From: Topomyia yanbarensis
Taxonomy: Eukaryota > Arthropoda > Insecta > Diptera > Culicidae
NCBI RefSeq assembly: GCF_030247195.1
Contig: NC_080671.1
Span: forward strand, 210,522,361-210,586,360
Reading direction: 5' to 3'
Length of the DNA stretch: 64,000 nt
Positions within the stretch are counted from its first letter, which is position 1; every line of letters starts with the position of its first letter. This document shows positions 55,628-64,000 of the stretch, piece after piece. Below the pieces are notes generated by a model. That model searched no databases and had not been told where the DNA came from. It was given only the letters and a program-made list of their open reading frames with translations. A program made the position numbers and the translations under genes.

Positions 55628-56990
55628 CACTGCTGGCCAATAAAATAGGTGTGTGATAGATTATTTTGTTTTTCTCTCAATTACGCATACCAAGTTGCAG
55701 CAGTCTCAATCACACCTACCGCACACAGAGGCCTTGGGACCTGACAAATTACTAGTGGGTTGTTGGCGATGATTATATTTGCATCAAGATGCAAAACAAG
55801 ACTACCGCAGGCTTTTTCGTGTGGTCAATATAATAGGTGTGTGAAATATATTAACGTGTTATTATTTTACATAATTCCATTATACGTTTCATTTGCTGAA
55901 GTTTGAATTCTGCGTGTTAATAAATGTATTTAAATGTTGAATAAGTCAAAGATTTGTTATAGAATGGGTCGAGCATCTCACTGTACTCAAGTGGAACGAG
56001 TTTTGCTAAGAAATTTTGTTCAAGAAGATAAGACGTATAAATAAATCGCGAATACACTGCGGCGTTCCGAAAACTTCGTTACAAATGCCTTAAAACCTTT
56101 GAAAAAAGGAAACACGCAAAAAACCCAAGAAAACATCTACAGCAGCTGACCATCGTATTGCAATTTTAGCGAAATCTGATCCATTCGCGTCATCCAAGAC
56201 TAATTCAGCACAAATTGGAAAAGTGGTAGGTCCGAGAACAGTTCGCTGTAGGCCGTAAAATTCCAATCTTCCAGAAAGAATTGCTAAGAAGGTTCCACTA
56301 TTTCGAAGCCAAAGCCTTTGAAGAAAAATGCTTAGCTTTTCAACAGCGTTAATGGGCCTGGTTCAGAAGAAATCAAAAAATGGCGACATATCCTTCGGAG
56401 GGACGAATCAAAGGCAAACCTGTTTTCCTCCGATGCACAACGAAACGTTAAACGTCCAAAGCGCAAACAGTTTGATCTGCGACACACGCAAAATATGGTA
56501 AAGCACGGAGGCGAGAACAATGAGGTTTGGGGCTTGCTTTTCGTGGAATGGTGCAGGTCCTATTCTTCGCTACGCCACTATAATGGCAAGATTCGAATGC
56601 AAGGCTAAAGGATGGACATCCTAAAGGATGTCATGCAGTCCTATGACAAAGATAACGTGCCTTTACATGACAGTTTCAGCAAGATATTGACCAAAAACAC
56701 ACATCGAAGTATGTAAAAGAATGGTTTCGGGATAATAAAGTGACTATAATTTCGGACCATGCCAATCTCCTGTCATCAATCCCGTAAAAAAATTATGGAA
56801 TGTACTTAAAAAGAAGTTATTCGATCGAAATTTCACAAATAAGGATTTTTTGTGGGAAGCAGCTTAAAGGAATGCTACCCTATACAAACGGAAACTTATC
56901 AGCGTTTGAATTTCAATATAAAAATATTTTTAGAGAAAACTCAAAATTTCATGTATTTTTATCTCACACCTATTTTATTGACCAGCAGTG
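55628..56990 (+). pseudogene. Dead Tc1-like transposon
   Basis: Ends CACTGCTGGCCAATAAAATA and, inverted, CACTGCTGGTCAATAAAATA; TA outside both (55626-55627, 56991-56992). The 1,363-bp length fits the family. Fragments of transposase are readable in shifting frames: MGRASHCTQVERVLLRNFVQ (from about 55963), KHGGENNEVWGLLF near 56500, a QKHTSKYVKEWF stretch near 56695-56730, and a LWNVLKK-like end near 56795. Stops and frameshifts are many. Known: these are the helix-turn-helix and DDE regions of Tc1/mariner transposases. Confidence 0.88.
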
Positions 56991-57975
56991 TACATTGATT
57001 TATATTAACTTTATTGACTAAAAAAGTCAAGAATTGAACGATTGTGCAACGATGTTCGTAAATTCTCGTTGTGTTATCGTGATATTTTAGTCTTAAGCTT
57101 ACCGTCGGATTTTTTACACAGAGTCACGTGTCTTATAGTTTTGTTAATTATTTCACGGACATGAATTGTGGCTAGGTAATGTATTTTTGGTGCGCAGCGC
57201 AGTTTCATTTAATTTCGAAAATTACACTGAATCTTAACAAAAGAATAACAGGGTTGCAGGTCCTAGTAGTGTCCTTGTATCTAATGCTCGCGCCTATGAG
57301 ACTTGTTGCTTGCGGTTGTACACAATAGCTCACACAATTTCAAAACCAAAGAGTAGAGCGAATAATCCATGAATAATAGTCTGAATTCTTTGTAACCATA
57401 GACAATGTTCATAGATTTGTGGATAAAATTATGAGCTAATGATTTTCGAGTTCGCGAATTGTCGGCGTGAGAAAAAAGCGTCCGCGGCGCGCCGCCGGTC
57501 TACCTTTCGGCGTCGGCGTTTGTTGAAATTTACCGGCGGCGGCGGCGTACAGGTCTATCGCCCTGCAAAAAATTCACAGCTATCAGAAATCGAGCAGCCC
57601 TAAATTATGACTCAAAATAAACCACAAACCAACAAGTTCTTTTCAGGACCAGCCAATTATAAAGTAAGATATAAATGAAATTTTCAGTACAACAGCAGAT
57701 TTTCACTTTTAGAAAAACAGACAACATTCTGGCCGAAAATTTTGAAACGAAGCACCTATATCGAAACGTTAGAAAACGTTCGATTTTTGTAAATGGAATC
57801 ATTACACTAACCTGTCTACAAATCACACAAATAACTTTTTTATTTGGTGCCATTCTACTTGAAAGCGACGATATTGTTCACAAGTGGCTCACTTACCATC
57901 GAACGCTCTTGGCAAGCCACTTTCTGATGCTTGTAATAACAAAACTTCAATTCGATTCTTTGTCGATAAATTGAT

Positions 57976-57991
57976 GGCCCTGAAAAGGGCC
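57976..57991 (-). terminator. Histone 3' stem-loop, H2B relic A
   Basis: On the minus strand GGCCCTTTTCAGGGCC, a canonical replication-dependent histone mRNA stem-loop, begins 25 nt after the H2B stop. Confidence 0.9.
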
Positions 57992-58015
57992 TTTTGTTTG
58001 GGCAGTGTTCTGAAT

Positions 58016-58215
58016 TTACTTGGAGCTGGTGTATATGGTAACAGTTTTGGTGCCATCTGAGACGGCGTGCTTGGCCAACTCTTCTGACAGCAGCAAACGG
58101 ACGGCGGTTTGAATTTCGCGGGAGATGCTGCAAACGAACTACTGCAAACGAACTGCTGCATGCTGATGCTGCAAATGAACTGAGCGTGAGCAACAGCATG
58201 CTGAGTTTTTATACC
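58016..58215 (-). pseudogene. Histone H2B pseudogene A (C-terminus fused to promoter)
   Basis: Minus strand: the C-terminal ~35 codons ([20 protein letters not shown], then [15 protein letters not shown] and stop at 58018-58016) are clearly H2B, with P-to-S, G-to-E and K-to-I-type changes. Directly upstream, instead of the rest of the gene, come CAGCATGCAGCAG repeats and GTATAAAAACTCAG (about 58203-58216), a histone-style TATA box. So promoter and 5' UTR are joined to the C-terminus by an internal deletion. Confidence 0.9.
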
Positions 58216-58604
58216 TGACTACAGCACAACGTAAGCTCGTCCTTTTTTGTGTTGTCCTCAATATGTGTTCTTCGTAGCTCCTCCCCTTTGTTCGTCGACC
58301 ACATATTTTTGATAAAGAACAAAATTGAAATTGTGTTTTCAATACGGAGGTTATCGAACACTCAGGGTAAAAAGAGTAATGTAATACGGCACCTTGGTAG
58401 AATGTTTGAGAATTGAAACCTTTTTTGAATGCGCCTAGTAAACACGAAACTGTAAACAAACACACAAATGATAACTTTTTATTTTGTGTCATTCTACGTG
58501 AAATCGCCGATATTGTTCACATGTAGCTCATTTACCATCGAACGCTCTTGGCAAGCTACTTTCGGATACTTGTAATAATAAAATTTCAATTCGATTCATT
58601 GTTG

Positions 58605-58830
58605 ATAAATGGCCACCGGAGGAAAGCCTCCCCGCAAGCAGTTGGCAACGAAGGCCGTGTAAAAGTGCCCCAGTCACGGTTGGCGTTAGGAAGCCTCATC
58701 ACTACTGAACAGAAACTGTCGCCCTGCGAGAAATTCACAGCTATCAGCAATCCAGCGGGCCTAAACTGTAACCCAAAATAAACCACAAACCAACAAGTTC
58801 TTTTCAGGACCAGCCAATTATATTCCAGTA
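58605..58830 (+). pseudogene. Histone H3 pseudogene, internally deleted, with 3' UTR
   Basis: Starts ATGGCCACCGGAGGAAAGCC (residues 3-10 lost relative to 48188) and shares the GCCGTGTAAAA stop/shift and the CCCAGTCACGGTTGGCGTTA block with 48188. It continues past 53631's content (GAACAGAAACTGTCGCCCTG, CGAGAAATTCACAGCTATCA) to about H3 residue 60, then TAA, AATAAACCACAAACC and a stem-loop-like AGTTCTTTTCAGGACC near 58797-58812. The body of H3 after residue ~60 is deleted. Confidence 0.9.
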
Positions 58831-59214
58831 AGATATAAATGAAATTTTCGTTTTCCATTGCCTTACAACCTCCCTCCCCCTTTCCTTCCGGCTTGAATTA
58901 CTATCAATCTTGATGATGCTGTGCGGTGGGGGCGCAGGCAGTTTCCATTATAGTGGAAAATTTAGGTTTGCGCGTTTTTCCCAAAAGTTTTTTAGCTGTG
59001 CTGTTTTCAAGGAAGTTGCAGTTGAATTCAAAATAAAATAGTTTACTTCTATTGTCAGAGGCGGACCTTCCAACGAAAACTAGTCTGGCTCGCTTGGAAT
59101 TGAATTGTACGGACCAACCACTGCTTTCACAAAATCCGTTATTTTCAGTAATTGTACATTCTACAGAATTAGTCACAACTATTTCCAATCTGCGCAAAAA
59201 TCGAAGGTTTTCAT

Positions 59215-59935
59215 TCAATACAACAGCAGATTTTCACGTTTGAAAAAAACAGGCAGCATTCTGGCCGAAAATTTAGAAAACGTTCGATTTATGTAAATTG
59301 AATCATTACACTAAACTGTCTATAAATCACAAATAACTTTTGATTTTGTGCCATTCTACGTGAAAGCGACGGTATTGTTCACAAGTGGCTCACTTACCAT
59401 CCAACGCTCTTGACAAGCCACTTTCTGATGCTTGTAATAACAAAACTTCAATTTCATTCTTTGTCGATAAATTGATGGCCCTGAAAAGGGCCTTTTGTTT
59501 GGGCAGTGTTCGAAATTTACTTGGAGCTGGAGTATATGGTAACAGTTTTGGTGCCATCTGAGACGGCGTGCATGGCCAACTCTTCTGACAGCAGCAAACG
59601 GACGGCCGTTTGAATGTTGCGGGAGATGCTGCAAACGAACTGCTGCATGCCGATGCTAGAAACGAACTGAGCGTGAGCAACAGAATGCTGAGTTTTTATA
59701 CTTGACTACAGCACAATGTAAGCTCGTCCTTTTAAGTATTGTCCTCAATGTGTTCTTCGTAGCTCCATCCCTTCGTTGGTCGACCACATATTTTTGATAA
59801 AGAACAAAATTGAAATTGTGTTTCCAATACGGAGATTATCGAACACTCAGGGTAAAGAGAGTAATGTAATACGGCACCTTGGTAAAATGTTTGAGAATTG
59901 AAACCTTTTTTGAATGCGCCTAGTAAAAATGTTTT
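59215..59935. repeat. Segmental duplication of histone relics, copy B
   Basis: Partner of 57680-58455. It includes H2B relic B. Differences from copy A are scattered, so the duplication is not recent. Confidence 0.85.
59477..59702 (-). pseudogene. Histone H2B pseudogene B with stem-loop and TATA box
   Basis: Same structure as relic A: stem-loop GGCCCTTTTCAGGGCC at 59492-59477, stop at 59519-59517, and [19 protein letters not shown] codons upstream. It has its own changes (GCGGGAACATTCAA in place of CGCGAAATTCAA). TATAAAAACTCAG lies near 59702-59690. The internal deletion is at the same place as in relic A, so it predates the duplication. Confidence 0.88.
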
Positions 59936-60106
59936 CCACTTCACTCCAGTATGTTTCTGACCATATTTGCAATTTGCGTACTGAAATAAATCATAATTCA
60001 GGGTTTAATCCAAATTGCTCTCCAGGGAGAAACAGTCCATGAAACAGAAAATGCAAACTTATTCTTTGAAATGATTTTGGTGGCCCTACAAGTGAGTTCT
60101 AACTTT

Positions 60107-60351
60107 TCAATTTCCAAATCCATACAAAGTGCGTCCCTGCCGCTTCAGAGTATAGACGACATTCATTGCGGTTTTGCGCTTGGCGTGTTCAGTGTAGGTC
60201 ACGGCATCTCGGATGACATTTTCCTGCACACCATCAACATTCGTAGATTAAATCGGAGATGCATTTTACACCACCACAACGGACCAGACGCCGAATGGCG
60301 GATTTGGTGATTCCCTGGATTTTATCACGAAGAACCTTGCGATGACGCTTG
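60107..60351 (-). pseudogene. Histone H4 pseudogene
   Basis: Minus strand: [20 protein letters not shown] is followed by [17 protein letters not shown] (RRGG to RCGG and other changes), a frameshift with ~12 lost bases in the TRGVLKVF region, then [17 protein letters not shown] in another frame. It ends LYGFGN and stop at 60109-60107. The glycine-rich N-terminus is missing. Confidence 0.92.
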
Positions 60352-61500
60352 ATACGGGAACGCAAACATGATACCGCTCATTGTACCGTCCGGACGAACA
60401 TATTGCTCGTGTGGTAAGCGAGCACCTACTGACACAAAACAAGCTCGCGTGACCTGTATATATAATATTCCCGTATGTAATGAAACGCTTACATGCTCCT
60501 TTTTGACGGCTCTGCGTGGGATATGCTGGCAAATTGCGCATTTTCCTCGCTGTTTCCGAAGGATTTTCTAAAAATTCTTGTTTTGGTTTATTTATAGTAG
60601 TCGCACTAATTACGAAGTTTAATACGAAATACGTGCACAAATTTCCGATCAGATAGTGCAAAAATATTGCGATTTCGTCCAGTAGAACGGAAGATATCCG
60701 CATTTCAAACCTGGGAAAATTTCTCAACTGAAATTTTTGAAACGGGACCCCATATTGAAACGTTAGAAGTATTCTACTTCAAAAATTTTTATGGTCATAT
60801 ATAATGGTTTACTTTTAGTCCATTAACTCATCAGTTAATTATACTGAGCTGAGAATAAGTGCGTACTATTTGGAAACGGGGGGTGTTTGATTCGTGCATC
60901 ATTAATATCGTTTAGGAACGCAGCATTTACTCGAACGAGGTGGAAAATTTCAAGTTACGGGATCACAATATGCTTAAGGACGATTTATAAATTCTGCCAC
61001 GCTATTAGGAGGAAGAGATATGACTAATTGTGACATAAATGGGAGGGAAGCACGTCATGTGCTTTGACGCAATCGGCCGTTTTACGCACGATTGCGCCAT
61101 GTATATAGGAAATTCCATGGGACATGAACACTTTTGCAAGTAGCGGCATTAATGTGCTACTACAAAATGAAGGAAAAACTAAAATCATTTGATTCGATTA
61201 GACCAAGGATAAAAATAACGTGGTAATATGACAGAGACTTAGTTAGTGTTGGGTAATCTTTGCGTGACATAATTTATGAATGTTCCACAATACCACTTTT
61301 AAACTCATTGTTTGCGGTCCATTTTACATTGTCGACAACACTCCCGACAGCCGGCTGTTCGGAGTTCAAGTTGTTTTCGATGAAACAATTTCGATAGACG
61401 ATTACCCAGAGTTTAAACGCCTAGAACATTTACGTATCCTTCAGTCAATAAACTATTGAAACATCTTATGCACGAAAGTATATTCTCAGTCGCAGCGCTT
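60352..61500. other. Former histone spacer, partly duplicated
   Basis: 60480-60765 (GACGGCTCTGCGTGGGATATG ... GACCCCATATTGAAACGTTAG) aligns loosely with 62600-62870 (GACGGCTCTGTGCGGGATGGG ... CCCCTTTATTGAAAGGTAAG). This is an old duplication of what may be histone upstream DNA. Nothing coding in 60770-61500. Confidence 0.5.
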
Positions 61501-61634
61501 GCTTGAAGCGAATCCTGACTAACAATCCACCCACTACCCAATCCGTGGTACTTATGGGAGTGTCACTGAGTCGGGGCCTTCCGTTAAGTAAGTACCACAT
61601 CAACACTTCCTTTCTCATCCCAAGTTACGGTAAA

Positions 61635-61765
61635 GATGGTCGTGGCCCGCAATGGTGGCTCTCAGGCGAAATTCTCGCTTGGACTGGATCAATTGTTATT
61701 CCCAAACAATGCTCCTCAAGTAGTCTGGCTGGAAATGAGAGTCATCAGTCTGTAATCTACGAAGT
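61635..61765 (+). pseudogene. Probable histone H2A relic
   Basis: GGTCGTGGC..., then GGCGAAATTCTCGCT, CTGGAT.AATTG.TATTCCCA and GCTCCTCAAGTAGTCTGGCT GGAAATGAG follow, with gaps, the codons of SGRGK, AKSRS, AGLQFP and GAPVYLAAVME of H2A. The 153-codon frame over it (61503-61964) is not the histone frame. The assignment rests on order and context. Confidence 0.4.
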
Positions 61766-61951
61766 ATACCGTGCTTACGCAACGCAACGCAACGTTAGTA
61801 AAAGAAACTTTCTAATTAAATTCTTTTTCCATTTTGCATTCGGACGGTTTGTAGATAACTATGTTGATACAAGACAAGTATCTTTTGAAACAATTCAAAC
61901 CTTGCCGACGATTGTTTTTACTGTGTACATACTTCTTTCCCCTTTCGCAGC

Positions 61952-62110
61952 TCATGCCGAATGAGTACGCTTTGCAGCCTTCGATATTTTGGTGGCATTT
62001 TTAGTGGCAGTTACTACCGCCTTTTCAGTGACTGCGTTTCTTAGCCTTTGGCTTTTTGGCCTTCTCACCGCCACCAACGTTTTTCTTCTCTCCGGTGGTA
62101 GCCGATTTGA
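61952..62110 (-). pseudogene. Histone H1 pseudogene, C-terminal tail
   Basis: Minus strand: SATTGEKKNVGGGEKAKKPK then AKKR. A frameshift follows, and then AVTEKAVVTATKNATKISKA AKRTHSA with stop at 61954-61952: the Lys/Ala-rich tail of an H1. The globular domain is not recognisable upstream (62110-62250). Confidence 0.75.
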
Positions 62111-62250
62111 TTGGTCGTCCGATGCAGCTTCTCACGACCATGCACTTTTGTTATGCACTGCGTCTTACACGCGTCTTGCTTTGAGAAAAGCTGCGACACC
62201 CCTATTGATAGGTTTTATCATTAATGTTGATTCTCATTTAAAGTAGTTTT

Positions 62251-63780
62251 TGAACTATTTAAACAAATTTTATATAGCAAACAACGTATCGGTAGCGAGC
62301 GTTGAACGTTTTCCTTCCGATTTGTGAAACAAGATTGGCAATCCGTTTAGTAGAAGAAAAGTTATTATGGTTCAAAATATACGTAACGCTTTCGCTAATA
62401 TGCACTACTATCGCTTTCTCGCTCGTTCTCGTGGCGTGCATGAGCCTTTCCTTTCCGTCCGGCTTCTAATGGCTTAACCAAAACTAATATGCCGGCTTTC
62501 CCCCATCAACTGCTCTCGTCAAGCAACCCAATACGAATAATCATAGGAACAAACATGTAGTGGACCTATATATAAACTTTTCATTATTTTATTGTTCATT
62601 TTCTGCACCATATTGACGGCTCTGTGCGGGATGGGCTAAAAATTTTCACTTTTCCGTGTCGTTTTCGAAAGATTTTTCAAAACACTATTTTTCCGTTGAT
62701 AATGAATGTCCTACATATTCCAAAATTTAATACAACATTGGTACAAATATTTTCGACAAAATGCCGAAGAAATTGATTAAATCCATTCAGTACAACAAAA
62801 GATATAAGCGTTCAAAATCTTACATCATTTTTCTTCCGAAATTTTGAAAAGGGGCCCCTTTATTGAAAGGTAAGTCGTTAGTCACGACAAAAAGTCCACA
62901 GTCTCTGCGCTTGGCTGCTTTTATAAGGCTTTTACGTCCAGGTCTGAGTTCGATTTTCTCCACTCGAAACAACAGCCATTTGAGTCAAAGATGTTGAATT
63001 TGGACTCGTAGACAAAGTTTACAATCTTTCCAATATTCCGATAAAATGTTTCAATGTTGTTTAGTAAATAAAAAATCAATTATTTGTTCTTCTCATTGAT
63101 GAACAGCTTCTTGCTCAGAATACAGGCATTGTAATTGTCCGTTCTCCATACATAACGAGCCGTACCAGAGCAGACTTATACTTAAATGCTATGATTCAAT
63201 TTATTTACCATGTATGTAACATTAATTACTCGATTTTCCCAATTTTTTCTAATTAAAAATCGTTTATTCCATATCGTAAATTGTTTTCAGTTCAACTTTT
63301 TTGAAATATCTGCTCTACGTTTCGCCACATCAAAGTTTTTAACGACATTTTAAATAGTTGGACGCAACCTTTGAACAATTTCAAAATTCCATAACCTTCA
63401 TTTTAGTGAGTAATAATTAGTTTTCGTCCCATAATGGCAGCTAGTTTACTTTTTTTAACCATTACGTTAATTTGAGGGAATTTCATAAACTAGTGTAGAG
63501 GAAACTGTGCCAATGAACACTTTTCTGTAGTCATAAAATCTCTTTATCTAAGTAAAACAAAAAAAATAAAGAAATAACAGGTCTTGAAATTGACAAATTA
63601 ATTGACTTTTCAAAAGTGTACGAATATGAAATTGTGCCATTTCCACACCAAGTAATGATTTTTTATGTGTAGTGTACGGAAACTTGCACACTTTAGATTA
63701 CAAATGATAAGAAAATGACAGATGATGATTCTACTACCACATTTACAAAACAATACCTATATGAAATAGCGCAAACATTT
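62251..63780. other. Unassigned DNA after the histone relics
   Basis: Apart from the spacer-like duplicate at 62600-62870 I see nothing. A TATATAAACTTTTC near 62568 is a TATA-like word ahead of that duplicate, possibly an old histone promoter. Confidence 0.4.
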
Positions 63781-63789
63781 ATTTTCTTT

Positions 63790-64000
63790 TTTTGCCTTTC
63801 TCAATAGAAAGGTATTGCAATTGCTCTGAAAACCGACTTTTTAACGGAGGCCCGGAGTGCCGAGTGATATATACCATTCGGTTCAGTTCGTCGAGTTCGG
63901 CAAATGTCTGTATGTATGTATGTGTGTGTATGTGCGTCTGTGTGTGTATGTGACCAAAAATGTCACTCATTTTTCTCAGAGATGGCTGAACCGATTTTGA
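63790..64000 (+). repeat. Dispersed repeat, cut by the window edge
   Basis: GCCTTTCTCAATAGAAAGGT, TTTTTAACGGAGGCCCGGAG, a TGTATGTATGTGTGTG stretch and CAGAGATGGCTGAACCGATT match the reverse strand of 20640-20850. It continues past the window. Confidence 0.85.

Larger units (their letters stand above)
53659..57557. mobile_element. hAT-type element with 8-bp target duplication, inside the H3 relic
   Basis: TCGCCCTG at 53651-53658 and again at 57558-57565 is an 8-bp direct duplication. The ends are TAGAGGTGTGCGCCG and, inverted, TAGACCTGTACGCCG, fitting the TA-G-TG end pattern of hAT elements. Both subterminal regions are CGGCGG-rich (53690-53780, 57480-57550). No hAT transposase is recognised, and a Tc1-like relic and a palindromic MITE are nested within. 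Without the Tc1 insertion it is about 2.5 kb. Confidence 0.85.
53631..57660 (+). pseudogene. Histone H3 pseudogene split by a hAT element
   Basis: 53631-53658 encodes RYRTETVAL-like H3 (CGCTACCGAACAGAAACTGT CGCCCTG). The match resumes at 57558-57600 (CGCCCTG..AAATTCACAGCTATCAGAAATCG, the LREIRRYQKS codons) after the hAT element. A stop and an H3-type 3' UTR with AGTTCTTTTCAGGACC near 57634-57650 follow. The N-terminal half is missing or unrecognisable upstream of 53631. The copy at 58605 shows the uninterrupted site. Confidence 0.85.
57680..58455. repeat. Segmental duplication of histone relics, copy A
   Basis: Aligns with 59215-59935 (copy B, about 1.5 kb away) from ACAACAGCAGATTTTCAC through the H2B relic to CCTTTTTTGAATGCGCCTAG. 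Many small differences. A third partial copy of the ATTCTACGTGAAA...TTTCAATTCGATTC part is at 58485-58590. Confidence 0.85.

Noticed and set aside
57855..58199. 114-codon minus-strand frame over the H2B relic
   Set aside because: It is out of frame with the recognisable H2B codons, so it is a shadow of a pseudogene.
61503..61964. 153-codon plus-strand frame as a novel gene
   Set aside because: It overlaps what looks like an H2A relic in a different frame, shows no domain, and its tail is AT-rich spacer.

Overview
The window looks like a transposon-dominated stretch of an insect genome, most probably a culicine mosquito (Aedes-type). I infer this from the AT-rich non-coding DNA, BEL/Pao LTR retrotransposons primed by a tRNA-Tyr 3' end, an I-clade LINE of the kind abundant in Aedes, many TA-flanked palindromic MITEs, and relics of all five histone genes. 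I see no complete single-copy host gene. The only host-like exon candidate is a weak one near 17.8 kb (possible mitochondrial ribosomal protein L36).

Layout. 0-1.1 kb: AT-rich DNA running into a degenerate TTTGAATTTT repeat. 1.1-8.9 kb: a full-length, apparently intact BEL/Pao element (two 706-bp LTRs with no difference seen by eye, 5-bp target duplication, one 1772-codon gag-pol ORF). 8.9-18.8 kb: more TTTGAAT repeat, then nested inverted-repeat elements, a large TA-flanked element carrying a 2,080-bp near-perfect tandem duplication, and a MITE with a 33-bp minisatellite. 19-23.3 kb: a dispersed repeat interrupted by a LINE reverse-transcriptase fragment, a LINE ORF1 relic, a ~190-bp tandem repeat and a CATGTG-motif-rich block. 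23.3-30.8 kb: an inverted-repeat element into which a second, defective BEL/Pao element inserted; that element's 5' LTR then received a 174-bp MITE.

30.8-38 kb: mostly unassigned non-coding DNA with a 2.1-kb stretch between direct repeats and another LINE tail. 38-44 kb: an almost complete I-clade LINE on the minus strand, with intact ORF2, ORF1 broken by one frameshift, and a repeat-bearing 5' UTR. 44-53 kb: MITEs, a hAT transposase relic, a possible THAP fragment and the first histone H3 relic.

53.6-62.2 kb: a decayed histone locus holding H3, H2B, H4, H1 and probably H2A pseudogenes. Some keep the histone 3' stem-loop and a TATA box. Parts are duplicated, and one H3 relic is split by a 3.9-kb hAT element (8-bp TSD) that itself contains a dead Tc1-like element. 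The right edge is a partial dispersed repeat.

The retroelement genes act on their own element's replication, and the histone pieces are pseudogenes. All calls were made by eye; percent identities and database matches were not computed.
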